47,962 nucleotides of DNA from Arthrobacter sp. zg-Y769 (GTDB lineage Bacteria > Actinomycetota > Actinomycetes > Actinomycetales > Micrococcaceae), in NCBI RefSeq assembly GCF_020907405.1, contig NZ_JAJJOE010000006.1, forward strand, positions 1-47,962, in the 5' to 3' direction. The notes below the pieces were generated by a model. It saw nothing but the letters and a program-made list of their open reading frames with translations, made no database searches and was not told the origin of the DNA. A program made the translations under genes and the position numbers. Shown here in pieces: positions 25,142 to 33,662 of this stretch. Each line of letters starts with the position of its first letter. The stretch's first letter is position 1.

Positions 25142-26605
25142 GTGAGCTCCAATTCGGATACCTGCCTTGACGCCTGGATGGACCGGGAGGCCCTCGCCGA
25201 GGCCATGATTCCGCTCATCGGGCGGCTCTACCGGGAAAACAGCGTGGTCACCTCGGTTTACGGGCGTCCACTCGTGAACAAGTCGGTTATCGACATTCTG
25301 AAGGCGCACCGGTTCGCCCGCCAGATCGACGAAACCGAACTGCCGGTTGCGGAGACGTACCCCTTGCTCCTGGCCTTGACTGAACTGGAACTGGGTGCCG
25401 CGTCCGTGGACCTGGCCAGGCTGAGCAACAAGTACAAGGAGCAGGGCGGGGACCTCAGCGAGTTCCTGCGGACCGAACTGGCCGACGTCGCCGGTAAGCG
25501 CGGGGCGGATGAGCGGACGAGCACCGACGTCGTCCTCTACGGCTTCGGCCGCATCGGACGCCTCCTCGCCCGGATCCTCGTGGAGAAGGCGGGCGGCGGG
25601 CAGGGCCTGCGGCTGCGCGCCATCGTGGTGCGGAAGGGATCCGAAAACGATCTCGTCAAGCGTGCCAGCCTGCTGCGCCGGGATTCGGTGCACGGGGCCT
25701 TCAACGGCACCATTACGGTGGACGAGGAAAAAAACACGATCCTCGCCAACGGCACCCTGATCCAGGTCATTTACTCCAATGATCCGGCCACCGTGGACTA
25801 CACCTCCTACGGCATCAGCAACGCGGTGGTGGTGGACAACACCGGCCGCTGGCGCGATGAGAAGGGCCTGTCCCAGCACCTCGCCGCCAAGGGCGTATCC
25901 CGGGTGCTGCTGACCGCGCCGGGGAAGGGCAGCCTGAAGAACATCGTGCACGGGATCAACCACGGTTCCATCACTGATGAGGACCGCATCGTCACTGCCG
26001 CATCCTGCACCACCAACGCCATCACGCCCGTGCTCAAGGTCCTCAACGACAAGTACGGCATTGTGAACGGGCACGTGGAAACGGTGCATTCCTTCACCAA
26101 TGACCAGAACCTGATCGATAATTTCCACAACGGCGACCGGCGCGGACGTTCGGCCGCGCTGAACATGGTCATCACGGAAACCGGTGCCGCGAAGGCGGTT
26201 GCCAAGGCACTGCCGGAACTGGAAGGCAGGCTCAGCGGCAACGCGATCCGCGTTCCCACCCCGGACGTATCGATGGCCATCCTCAACCTGAACCTGGAGA
26301 GCGCCACGACCAGGGACGAAGTGAACGCCTTCCTGCGCGAAACCTCGTTGAACTCGCCGCTGCACAAGCAGATCGACTACATCGCCTCACCCGAGGTGGT
26401 CTCCAGCGACTTCGTGGGCTCCAAGCGGGCCGGGATCGTGGACGGCCTGGCGACCATTTCCAACGGGAAGAACCTCGTGCTGTACGTCTGGTACGACAAC
26501 GAATTCGGCTACAGCTGCCAGGTGGTCCGTGTATTGGAGGAGATGGCGCACGTCAACCCGCCGGCCTTCCCCAAGGCACAGTCGCTGGCCGCCATCGCCG
26601 GCTAG
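25142..26605 (+). CDS. gapB: Glyceraldehyde-3-phosphate dehydrogenase, long GapB type
   Basis: Interconverts glyceraldehyde 3-phosphate and 1,3-bisphosphoglycerate. The 487 residues comprise a helical N-terminal extension of about 125 residues absent from glycolytic GapA, then the Rossmann motif GFGRIGR (134-140), the catalytic Cys289 in AASCTTNA and His316 in TVHSFTNDQ. The size and extension match Corynebacterium GapB, which serves gluconeogenesis with NADP. Arg164-Lys165 in place of the NAD-type acidic position fits phosphate-bearing cofactor, an inference. The GTG start at 25142 has an AAAAGGA site about twelve bases upstream. The 285-base gap before it has no gene. Confidence 0.93.
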   Translation: MSSNSDTCLDAWMDREALAEAMIPLIGRLYRENSVVTSVYGRPLVNKSVIDILKAHRFARQIDETELPVAETYPLLLALTELELGAASVDLARLSNKYKEQGGDLSEFLRTELADVAGKRGADERTSTDVVLYGFGRIGRLLARILVEKAGGGQGLRLRAIVVRKGSENDLVKRASLLRRDSVHGAFNGTITVDEEKNTILANGTLIQVIYSNDPATVDYTSYGISNAVVVDNTGRWRDEKGLSQHLAAKGVSRVLLTAPGKGSLKNIVHGINHGSITDEDRIVTAASCTTNAITPVLKVLNDKYGIVNGHVETVHSFTNDQNLIDNFHNGDRRGRSAALNMVITETGAAKAVAKALPELEGRLSGNAIRVPTPDVSMAILNLNLESATTRDEVNAFLRETSLNSPLHKQIDYIASPEVVSSDFVGSKRAGIVDGLATISNGKNLVLYVWYDNEFGYSCQVVRVLEEMAHVNPPAFPKAQSLAAIAG

Positions 26606-26627
26606 CAGCGCGCAGCGCGGCTCACGC

Positions 26628-26666
26628 GCGAAGGGCCCGCAGGATGATCTCCTGCGGGCCCTTCGC
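26628..26666. terminator. Hairpin terminator between convergent gapB and def
   Basis: A perfect 17-bp stem (26628-26644 and 26650-26666) with a 5-base TGATC loop lies between gapB and def, which converge here. It lacks a long T-tract, as many actinobacterial terminators do. Confidence 0.8.
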
Positions 26667-26695
26667 CCGTTAACGGCGGGTCGGTACGGAGGAAC

Positions 26696-27268
26696 TCAGT
26701 GGCCGAACGGGTCCGGGTCCACACCCGGCATCCAGGAATGCCCCGGGACGGTCCAGCCCTGCGCCTTCATCACCTTCCGCGCCTTGCGGCTCCACCGGTC
26801 GGTAAGCCGGTCCACGTAGAGCTTGCCGTCGAGGTGGTCGTACTCGTGCTGCAGGACCCGGGCAAACCAGTCGGTCGCCTCGAACTGCACGGGCGCCCCG
26901 AACTCGTCGAAGCCGCTGATCTTCACCCATTCGGCCCGGTTCACCGGGAAGTTCTCGCCGGGTACGGAGAGGCAGCCTTCGGAGGTCTCGTCCGGATCGG
27001 GAGCGGAGCCCGGGATCTTGGACGTGATCAGGACCGGGTTGATAACGACGCCGCGGTCGGGGGCGTCGTCGTCGTTCTCATACGCGAACGTAAACAGGCG
27101 CAGGCCGACGCCGATCTGCGGTGCCGCCAGGCCCACGCCGTTGGCGACGTCCATGGTTTCGAACATGTCGGCAACCAGGGTGCGCAGTTCATCGTTGAAC
27201 TCTTCCACCTCGGCCGCCCTGCGGTGCAGTACGGGTTCTCCGTGGATGACGATGGGACGAACGGTCAT
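26696..27268 (-). CDS. def: Peptide deformylase
   Basis: Removes the N-formyl group from nascent proteins. All three metal-site motifs are intact: GVGLAAPQIG (44-53), EGCLSVPG with Cys99 (97-104) and QHEYDHLDG with His141, Glu142 and His145 (140-148). The 190-residue length is usual for actinobacterial type III-like or type I enzymes. The ATG at 27268 follows a GAGAAAG site. It is 41 bases downstream of the acyl-CoA dehydrogenase stop on the same strand and converges on gapB. The methionyl-tRNA formyltransferase partner is not in this window. Confidence 0.96.
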   Translation of the reverse strand: MTVRPIVIHGEPVLHRRAAEVEEFNDELRTLVADMFETMDVANGVGLAAPQIGVGLRLFTFAYENDDDAPDRGVVINPVLITSKIPGSAPDPDETSEGCLSVPGENFPVNRAEWVKISGFDEFGAPVQFEATDWFARVLQHEYDHLDGKLYVDRLTDRWSRKARKVMKAQGWTVPGHSWMPGVDPDPFGH

Positions 27269-27309
27269 TACTGTCTTTCTCTCGTGGTCGTGGTGCCGGG
27301 AAGCCGGGC

Positions 27310-28467
27310 TCAGCGGACGATGCCGCGCCCGATGACTTCCCGCATGATTTCGCTGGTGCCGCCGAAGATGGTCAGCAGGCGGGCCGCCAGGAAGGCCTGG
27401 GCAACCGGGTATTCCAGGATGTAGCCGTAGCCGCCGTGCAGCTGCAGGCAGCGGTCGGTGATGGACTTGGCGCGTTCGCTGGCCCAGAGCTTGGCCTTGG
27501 CGGCCGAAACGGCGTCGAGCTTTCCTTCATTGAAGGCGAGGACGGCGGAATCGACGTAGGATTCGGTGACTTCAACCTCAGTGAGGATGTCGGCCAGGGC
27601 GAACCGGCTGTTCTGGAAGTCGGCGATCCGGTCCCCGAAGGCATTGCGGTTCCTGGTGTATTCCACCGTGGCTTCGTAGATCTGCCGGGCGACGGCGGAG
27701 GAGGCGACGGCGATGGCCAGCCGGCCCTGGGGGAGCTGTCCCTCGGCGTACTCCAGCCCGCGGCCGACTTCGCCCACGAGGTTTGCCGCCGGGACATGCA
27801 CATCGTCGAAGAACAGTTCAGCGGTGTCGGAAGCCTTCAGGCCCATCTTGTCCAGCTGGCGGCCGGTGCTGTAGCCCTCGGTTTTCTCCACCATGAACAT
27901 GCTGAAGGAATCGCGCTGTCCGCGCCCGGTGCTGCCGTCCGTGCGGGCAAGGACCAGGGACGCATCGCCGCTGATGCCGTTGCCGATGAAGGTCTTCTGG
28001 CCGCTGAGGCGCCAGTCGCCGTCGTCGGTGCGGACCGCCTTGGTGCGGATGCCGCGCAGGTCGCTGCCCGCCCCGGGCTCGGTCCAGGCCACCGAGGTGA
28101 CCAGGTCTCCGGACACCATGCCGGGCAACCAGTGTTCCTTGAGCTCATCGGAGCCGTAGGCCAGCAGGTGGGGGAGGACCATGTCGTCATGCAGATGGAA
28201 GGCGAGGCCGACGGCGAGGTGGTTGGAGCGGGCAAATTCCTCGTCCATCACGGCGCGGAAGCGGTAATCCGGCATGCCGGCACCGCCGAACTCTTCGGGG
28301 ACGGCCAGACCGAGCAGGCCCTGTTCGCCGGCGGCTTTCCAAAGCCGGCGGGGCATCATGTGCGCGGCGTCCCAGTCCGGGTACCCGGGGGCTACTTCAC
28401 GGGAATCGAATTCCCGGACGACTTCCCGGAACAGCTCATGGTCCTCTTCGAACAGTCTGCGCTCCAA
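27310..28467 (-). CDS. Acyl-CoA dehydrogenase family protein with unusual active site
   Basis: FAD-binding protein of 385 residues with the acyl-CoA dehydrogenase fold. FAD and substrate motifs are present (WTEPGAGSD at 128-136, GNGISGDA near 162-169, LHGGYGYILEYP at 343-354, GGTSEIMREVIGR at 369-381). The catalytic glutamate is expected either where LPQERL occurs in long-chain enzymes or in the YEGTSE motif. Here the two positions read LPQGRL (Gly248) and FGGTSE (Gly369), so no base is evident. The TTG start at 28467 has a strong GAGGAGG site seven bases upstream. The role may be non-standard oxidation or non-dehydrogenase chemistry. Confidence 0.85.
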   Translation of the reverse strand: MERRLFEEDHELFREVVREFDSREVAPGYPDWDAAHMMPRRLWKAAGEQGLLGLAVPEEFGGAGMPDYRFRAVMDEEFARSNHLAVGLAFHLHDDMVLPHLLAYGSDELKEHWLPGMVSGDLVTSVAWTEPGAGSDLRGIRTKAVRTDDGDWRLSGQKTFIGNGISGDASLVLARTDGSTGRGQRDSFSMFMVEKTEGYSTGRQLDKMGLKASDTAELFFDDVHVPAANLVGEVGRGLEYAEGQLPQGRLAIAVASSAVARQIYEATVEYTRNRNAFGDRIADFQNSRFALADILTEVEVTESYVDSAVLAFNEGKLDAVSAAKAKLWASERAKSITDRCLQLHGGYGYILEYPVAQAFLAARLLTIFGGTSEIMREVIGRGIVR

Positions 28468-28581
28468 GGCGGCGCCTCCTCATTGATAAGCCACGCATAG
28501 GCGTAAGGGGTTCAGTGCGGGCCATTGCCCGCGGGCGCCGTGCGTCAGGCACTGCACCGCTAACAGTGAAACACAAACATA

Positions 28582-28615
28582 AAAGGCCGCCCCGGACTAA
28601 TCCGAGGCGGCCTTT
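28582..28615 (-). terminator. Terminator downstream of tRNA-His
   Basis: A 15-bp stem with one mismatch (28582-28596 and 28601-28615) and a CTAA loop. On the minus strand it is followed by TTTTATGTTTG. It lies 24 bases past the tRNA-His 3' end. Confidence 0.85.
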
Positions 28616-28639
28616 CGAAGCTGGAACCGCCAGCCTCAT

Positions 28640-28716
28640 TGGGGTGAGTAACGGGGGTTGAACCCGCGACCTCCTGGACCACAACCAGGCGCTCTGCCAA
28701 CTGAGCTATACCCACC
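28640..28716 (-). tRNA. tRNA-His (anticodon GUG), CCA encoded
   Basis: On the minus strand the acceptor arm GTGGGTA pairs with TACTCAC, and the extra G at position -1 (28716) pairs with discriminator C at 28643, diagnostic of tRNA-His. The anticodon stem CCTGG/CCAGG holds loop TTGTGGT with anticodon GTG. The 3' CCA is encoded at 28642-28640. Confidence 0.96.
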
Positions 28717-28855
28717 ATGTGCCTCAAACGTTCATCCGCGAAGTCCAGGCGAGTGGTCTTGCGGACTCATTTATCTGAGGCAGCGGAATCAAGCTTACAC
28801 GGTTTTTGGAGTGCTTTTGACACGTCCGGGGCCGGGCAGCTGTTTTGTGATGGAG

Positions 28856-29458
28856 CTAACTCGAAATCCCTGCCGCAATCTTCTTGGCAGTCGCGGAATC
28901 CGGCCCGGGTGCGGGGACGAAAACAGCCTCGCGGTAGTAGCGCAGCTCATTGATGGAATCACGGATGTCGCCGAGGGCACGGTGTCCGCCGCTCTTCGCC
29001 GGAGCCTGGAAGTAGGCCCTCGGATACCAGCGGCGGGCCAGCTCCTTGATCGTGGACACATCGATGATCCGGTAGTGCAGGTAATCGATCACCTCGGGCA
29101 TGTCGCGGGCCAGGAACATCTTGTCCGTCCCCACGGAGTTGCCGGCGAGCTGCGCCTTCTTGGGCTCGGGCACCCACTTGGTGATGTATTCGACGACGGC
29201 GGCCTCGGCTTCCGCCATGGTGATGCCGTTGGGCAGTTCATCCAGGAGCCTGGAGGTGGTGTGCATCTGGCGCACAAAGTCACCCATCTGCGCCAGTGAG
29301 GCGTCATCGGGCTTGATGACCACGTCCACGCCGTCGCCGAGGATGTTCAGCTCGGAATCCGTGACGAGGACGGCCACTTCGATCAGGGCGTCGTTCTTGA
29401 TGTCCAGGCCGGTCATTTCGCAGTCGATCCAGACCATACGTTCATTTGTTATTGGCAC
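28856..29458 (-). CDS. orn: Oligoribonuclease
   Basis: 3'-5' exonuclease that degrades very short RNAs, including pGpG from cyclic di-GMP turnover. The DEDDh residues are visible: Asp12 and Glu14 in WIDCEMTGL, Asp112 in SVGTDKMFL, His159 and Asp164 in GGHRALGDIRDS. The 200-residue length matches Orn. The GTG at 29458 has a GGAG very close upstream; an ATG seven codons later is possible. It is a stand-alone gene downstream of tRNA-His in position but on the same strand and upstream in transcription. Confidence 0.95.
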   Translation of the reverse strand: MPITNERMVWIDCEMTGLDIKNDALIEVAVLVTDSELNILGDGVDVVIKPDDASLAQMGDFVRQMHTTSRLLDELPNGITMAEAEAAVVEYITKWVPEPKKAQLAGNSVGTDKMFLARDMPEVIDYLHYRIIDVSTIKELARRWYPRAYFQAPAKSGGHRALGDIRDSINELRYYREAVFVPAPGPDSATAKKIAAGISS

Positions 29459-29508
29459 TTCTCCAATGTACCGCTTTCGACCACCTGGTCCCTGGAAAGG
29501 GTACGGGG

Positions 29509-30114
29509 CTAAAGGCTGGAGTGGCTGCGCTGGCGCCGGTCCGGAAGATCGTTGTCAGCAGTGGCGTAGCTTGCCGGCACACCGGACAGGTAGGGCTGCA
29601 GGGGGATCTGGCCGGTGTCGGGCGGTCCGAAGGTGCGGGTCCAGCGGCTCGGTTCGGCGGGCGTCACCACCGGAGCCCCGGCAGCCCGACGTCCGTGCGG
29701 TGCGTTTCGGGTCCGGGCTGCGGGGCGGGCGCCGGGATGGGTGGAGGCCGGGCGGGCAGCAACTGCGTCTGCAGCCGTATGCGGGACGGGGGCGACAGGA
29801 GCGGGTGCCGGGGCTGCCGGAGCCGGAGCCGGCGGGGCCGGAGCGGGAACCGGGGAGGTCGCCGCCGTCGTCGTGCGCGGCGGCGCGAAGAACCAGCTGA
29901 GCCCAAAAGCCAGGAACAGAAGGGCCGACGACGCCGCTAAGGTGCCGTGGGGCACCTCGACCCACAGCATCCCGCCGGCGGCAACGGCAGTAAGGAAGAC
30001 GCCCCACGCCAGAAGCTCCGGGCTGCGCCGCTGCGGCAGTGCGGGCCGCGTTGCAGCTTTCCCTTCGGGTTTGCTTGTCTTTATTGGTTCTGCCCGGTGG
30101 CGCCCCACAGCCAA
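29509..30114 (-). CDS. Hypothetical membrane protein with Pro/Ala-rich tail
   Basis: I do not recognise a family. The 201 residues start with a basic stretch, then two adjacent hydrophobic segments (about 33-52 and 58-75), suggesting a hairpin in the membrane. A low-complexity segment of Pro and Ala (about 85-110) follows, and a polar basic C-terminal part. It may tether or extend near the cell wall. The TTG at 30114 has an AAGGCGG site; a GTG two codons later is possible. It is divergent from mptB, across a 237-base gap. Confidence 0.6.
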   Translation of the reverse strand: MAVGRHRAEPIKTSKPEGKAATRPALPQRRSPELLAWGVFLTAVAAGGMLWVEVPHGTLAASSALLFLAFGLSWFFAPPRTTTAATSPVPAPAPPAPAPAAPAPAPVAPVPHTAADAVAARPASTHPGARPAARTRNAPHGRRAAGAPVVTPAEPSRWTRTFGPPDTGQIPLQPYLSGVPASYATADNDLPDRRQRSHSSL

Positions 30115-30254
30115 TACCGCCTTGCCTCGTTTGTCACAACAGAAACATCAGTGTAAGCGACCGTGGGCCGGCTCACAGGATTGACAGCGGCCGCGTCGCC
30201 TTGCGGCCCGGGCAGACGCAGGGGCCGGTGCTAATATCAGCCTGTTACGGTACC

Positions 30255-30272
30255 CGGGCATTCTTGTGCCCG
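30255..30272. promoter_or_regulatory. Inverted repeat in the gap upstream of mptB
   Basis: CGGGCA and TGCCCG are 6-bp arms around TTCTTG, and an outer GGTAC/GTACC pair lies at about 30249 and 30284. The site is 80 bases upstream of the mptB ATG in the divergent gap. A regulatory role is only a possibility. Confidence 0.25.
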
Positions 30273-30351
30273 TATTCGAAACCGGTACCGGACCCTGACT
30301 GCCGACGGGCCCGCAGGACTAAGTTTTCACCCAGAGATTGGAACCACGAAG

Positions 30352-31896
30352 ATGACCGCCCAGGTCCCCGCGACCGAGCCTTCGTCTCCGGGCACGGAGA
30401 TAGCGAAAGCCGACCGCCCCAACATCGCGATCCTGCAGGGGTTCATCGGTTCCCTTTTGATCCTCTTCGGATCATTCGGCGTGGGCTGGCTGTCGCTCGA
30501 TTCCGCGGATCTCCGGAGCAATCCGCTGATTATCTGGATGCGCTTCGATCAGCCCATCGGTGCCGTTGCCGCTGTCCTGATGCTGGCAACGGGCGGGATG
30601 CTCCTCGTGCGGTCCTGGCTTCGCCTGGGCCAGCGGATGAAGGGCTGCTGGGGTCCGGAGTCCCGGCCGGTGGTCCTGCGTGCCGTGATCGCCTGGTCGG
30701 CACCCATGTGCTTTGCCCTGCCGCTGTTCAGCCGCGATGTCTTCGCCTACATCGCCCAGGGACTGGTTATGGTCAGCGGGTTGAACCCGTACAAGGACGG
30801 CTACTCCCAGATCTCCAACTACCTGCAGCTCGGCGCGGATGATCTTTGGGCACAAAGCCCCACCCCGTACGGGCCGGTCTTCCTCTGGATCGAAGAACTC
30901 GTGGTCCGGATTACCGGCGGGCAGCCTGAGTTCTCGATCCTGTTGTTCCGGCTGATAGCACTGATCGGCGTCGCGCTCTGCGTTTACTACGTGCCGAAGC
31001 TGGCCGAGCTGCACGGCATCAACCCGAACCGCGCGCTCTGGCTGACCGCAGCCAACCCGTTGTTCCTGGTCAATTTCATTGCCGCCGTCCACAACGATGC
31101 CCTGATGATCGGCCTCGCGCTGGCCGGGCTGTACCTGGCCGCGACCAACCGGGCCCTGGCCGGCATCCTCCTCGTGACCCTGTCCATCGGGATCAAGCCG
31201 ATCACCGTCATTTTCCTTCCGTTTATCGGCCTGCTGTGGGCCGGAAAGAACGCGTCGTGGCGGCGGAAGTTCGGCTACTGGTTCATGACGGCGGGTATTT
31301 CCCTGGGCCTGCTGTGGATCATGGGGCTGATCAACGGATTCGGTTTCGGCTGGGTGGGCGCCCTGAGCACCCCCGGCAGCGTCTGGATCTGGTACGCGCC
31401 GGTGGGCTTCGCCGGCATGCTGGTGGCAACGCTGGGCAATGCCCTGGGGCTGCCGGGCTGGACCCTGGCCGACATAGTGCACACCATCGGACGCGTGGCC
31501 TCCGTGGCCATTGTGCTGTGGCAGATGTTCGTTGGACAGTACAGCCGCATGATCCGCCGGCTGGCGCTGGCCTTCGCCGCCATCGTGATGCTGGCACCGA
31601 TGATCCAGTCCTGGTACGTCGTGTGGCTCATCCCGCTGTTCGCGGTCACGGGCCTGCGGGATGACTGGCAGGCGAAAACGCTGTACCTGTTCGTTTCGTT
31701 CTTTATGGTCTATGCCATCAGCGACCAGCTGGATATCTGGCCCTACTTCGAGCTCAGCCTCAGCGCGGCCCGCCAGATCGCCGCCGTCATTGCGCTGGCC
31801 TTTGCCCTCTACCTGATTTTCCTGGATCCCAAGACCAAGGTCCTGTTCCGCAAGAAGCTTACGGAGCCTGCTCCGGGCGAACTGCGGATGCGCTGA
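30352..31896 (+). CDS. mptB: Polyprenol-phosphomannose-dependent alpha-1,6-mannosyltransferase, MptB type
   Basis: Multi-pass GT-C mannosyltransferase of 514 residues with about 12-13 hydrophobic helices. The first outer loop carries FSRDVFAY (126-133), where the Asp is the expected catalytic or metal-binding residue of this group, followed by NPYKDGY and a WAQSPTPYGP motif typical of MptA/MptB proteins. The enzymes elongate the mannan core of lipomannan on the outer face of the membrane with decaprenyl- or undecaprenyl-phosphomannose. The ATG at 30352 starts a 30-residue cytosolic tail. It overlaps the next, convergent gene by 38 bases. Confidence 0.78.
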   Translation: MTAQVPATEPSSPGTEIAKADRPNIAILQGFIGSLLILFGSFGVGWLSLDSADLRSNPLIIWMRFDQPIGAVAAVLMLATGGMLLVRSWLRLGQRMKGCWGPESRPVVLRAVIAWSAPMCFALPLFSRDVFAYIAQGLVMVSGLNPYKDGYSQISNYLQLGADDLWAQSPTPYGPVFLWIEELVVRITGGQPEFSILLFRLIALIGVALCVYYVPKLAELHGINPNRALWLTAANPLFLVNFIAAVHNDALMIGLALAGLYLAATNRALAGILLVTLSIGIKPITVIFLPFIGLLWAGKNASWRRKFGYWFMTAGISLGLLWIMGLINGFGFGWVGALSTPGSVWIWYAPVGFAGMLVATLGNALGLPGWTLADIVHTIGRVASVAIVLWQMFVGQYSRMIRRLALAFAAIVMLAPMIQSWYVVWLIPLFAVTGLRDDWQAKTLYLFVSFFMVYAISDQLDIWPYFELSLSAARQIAAVIALAFALYLIFLDPKTKVLFRKKLTEPAPGELRMR

Positions 31897-33124
31897 GCCT
31901 GCCGCCGCCGGCCCGGGTCAGACGGATGACCCGGGCCAGCGACCAGCCGAAGAGCACCAGCAGCAGGATGTTGCGGGCGGTCAGGAGCAGGGCCACGGCA
32001 ATGTTCAGGTCGTTGTACAGCGCGGAGTAGAACATCGGATAGACCAGCGTCGTCAGCGCCGCAATCACAGGCATAAGTATCCCGGGGACCTTCCAGGCCG
32101 TGCCTTCCCAGGCCAGTCCGACGGCGACCACGGCGCCCAGCCAGAGCATGAACTGCGGCGATCCCACCTTGTTGAACACAATGAACGCGCTCACCAGTGC
32201 CAGCGAGCCGGAGATCAGCAGGGCACGGGAATCGGCTCCGCGGCGCAGCGCCCAGATCAGCAGTCCGACGACGGCGAGGGCGGCCAGCGCCAGCAGCGGC
32301 GTCATCAGCGCGGCCACGGGCTCGCCCAGGGCTCCGCGGACTTCGCGGGTGTTGATGACCTTGTCTTCGAAAATGTACGCGTCTGAGGATCCGAGGATCG
32401 CCTGCCAGAGCCCCGGCGTGGTGAACGGCGCTTCCATCTGCATACCGCGGGCGCCCTGTTCACCGATGAAGCTCAGCAGGTGGGCAAGGCCGCCGGACAG
32501 TGCCACGGCGGCGGCAATGACCGCCGAGACAACGGCACCGGTGGCCAGCAGGGTGAGGCGTTTCTTCCACGCTACGAGCACCGCGAGGATGACGGCGGCG
32601 GGCCAGACCTTGATCCAGGTGGCCAGCGACAGCAGGGCCGATGCCAGGACGGGACGGGTGGCAAGGAAGAGCAGGCCCATAATCACCAGGGGTGCGGTGA
32701 GTCCGTCCACGCGTCCCACGGCAACCGGGCCGAGCAGTGCCGTGACGGCCAGCCACCAGTAGGCGGCCGCGATGCCCCGGGTCCCGGCACGCCGTGCGAG
32801 GACCGCGACGCCGCCCGCATTCAGGGCGGTAAAGAGCAGGAACCACGTGAACTGGTAGGCACCGTAGCCAAAGACCGCTGCCAGGACCATCGGTACCAGC
32901 GCAGCAATGGGATAGACCCAGCCGCCGTCAATCCCGACCCAGTAGCCGTTCTCGATTCCCGAGAACGCCCAGAGCCGGTAGAAGCCCACGTCGCTAAGGA
33001 CATCGCCGCCGAGGATACGGGTCGCGAGGGCGGCAAGGAAGCCCAGATGGACCACGGCAAATACCGTCCAGAGGGTGGCGGGACGGAGTAACCGATGGTG
33101 CTGGAAGGCCAATTTCCGGGTCAT
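31859..33124 (-). CDS. Multi-pass membrane glycosyltransferase-like protein (GT87/DUF2029 type)
   Basis: Integral membrane protein of 421 residues with roughly 10-12 helices. A short N-terminal basic segment precedes the first helix, and an outer loop contains a DVGFYRLWAF stretch with an acidic residue, as in GT-C mannosyltransferases. The long loop near residues 225-270 is hydrophilic. It may add mannose to envelope glycans together with MptB, which ends on top of it (31859-31896 shared). The ATG at 33124 has AAGGAG twelve bases upstream; the open frame continues upstream without homology. Donor and acceptor are unknown. Confidence 0.65.
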   Translation of the reverse strand: MTRKLAFQHHRLLRPATLWTVFAVVHLGFLAALATRILGGDVLSDVGFYRLWAFSGIENGYWVGIDGGWVYPIAALVPMVLAAVFGYGAYQFTWFLLFTALNAGGVAVLARRAGTRGIAAAYWWLAVTALLGPVAVGRVDGLTAPLVIMGLLFLATRPVLASALLSLATWIKVWPAAVILAVLVAWKKRLTLLATGAVVSAVIAAAVALSGGLAHLLSFIGEQGARGMQMEAPFTTPGLWQAILGSSDAYIFEDKVINTREVRGALGEPVAALMTPLLALAALAVVGLLIWALRRGADSRALLISGSLALVSAFIVFNKVGSPQFMLWLGAVVAVGLAWEGTAWKVPGILMPVIAALTTLVYPMFYSALYNDLNIAVALLLTARNILLLVLFGWSLARVIRLTRAGGGRLSASAVRPEQAP

Positions 33125-33242
33125 GCGAGGGTGGTGCTCCTTAGGTAAATCCGTTGCCGTGCCGCGTCCGTGCACAGCGATAAGGCTACCCAAGCGCGGC
33201 ACCCGGCATGCAATCCGCCGCCGGACACGGGATACTGGAGTA

Positions 33243-33662
33243 ATGACCGACCTAACTGAAGAAGTGATTGTGGCGGATTTCGACGTTTCGGAGTGGGAAC
33301 CCACCCCGTACCAGGTGGAGGGAACCAACAGCGAACTCTCCACGGTTCGGGCGGTGAAGATCTACGAGGGCGACATCACCGGAACTTCCGTCGCGGACCT
33401 GATTATGGCCGGTAATTCCGTGGGGGCGGGCTATGTCGGTTCCGAGGTCTTCGCCGGGACCATAGCGGGCCGTTCCGGAACCATGGTTATCCAGCACTGG
33501 GGGCTGGCCGAGGGAACGGCGACGGCTAGCTCCGGGCACATTATTCCCGGCTCCGGCACCGACGACCTCGCCGGCATCTCCGGCAAGGCCATCTACACCC
33601 AGGAAGAGGACGGCCAGCATCGGCTCGAACTGCGGGTGACCTTCCCCGCTCCCCAGAGCTAG
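33243..33662 (+). CDS. DUF3224 family protein
   Basis: Soluble protein of 139 residues with alternating beta pattern, matching the DUF3224 family, whose fold resembles allene oxide cyclase barrels. Family features are the N-terminal FDVSEWEPTPY, the GTSVADLIMA stretch and the C-terminal GTDDLAGISGKA region. Function is unknown. The ATG at 33243 follows a GGAG site. Its stop TAG overlaps the stop of the convergent M50 gene within the tetranucleotide CTAG, so there is no terminator space. Confidence 0.82.
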   Translation: MTDLTEEVIVADFDVSEWEPTPYQVEGTNSELSTVRAVKIYEGDITGTSVADLIMAGNSVGAGYVGSEVFAGTIAGRSGTMVIQHWGLAEGTATASSGHIIPGSGTDDLAGISGKAIYTQEEDGQHRLELRVTFPAPQS

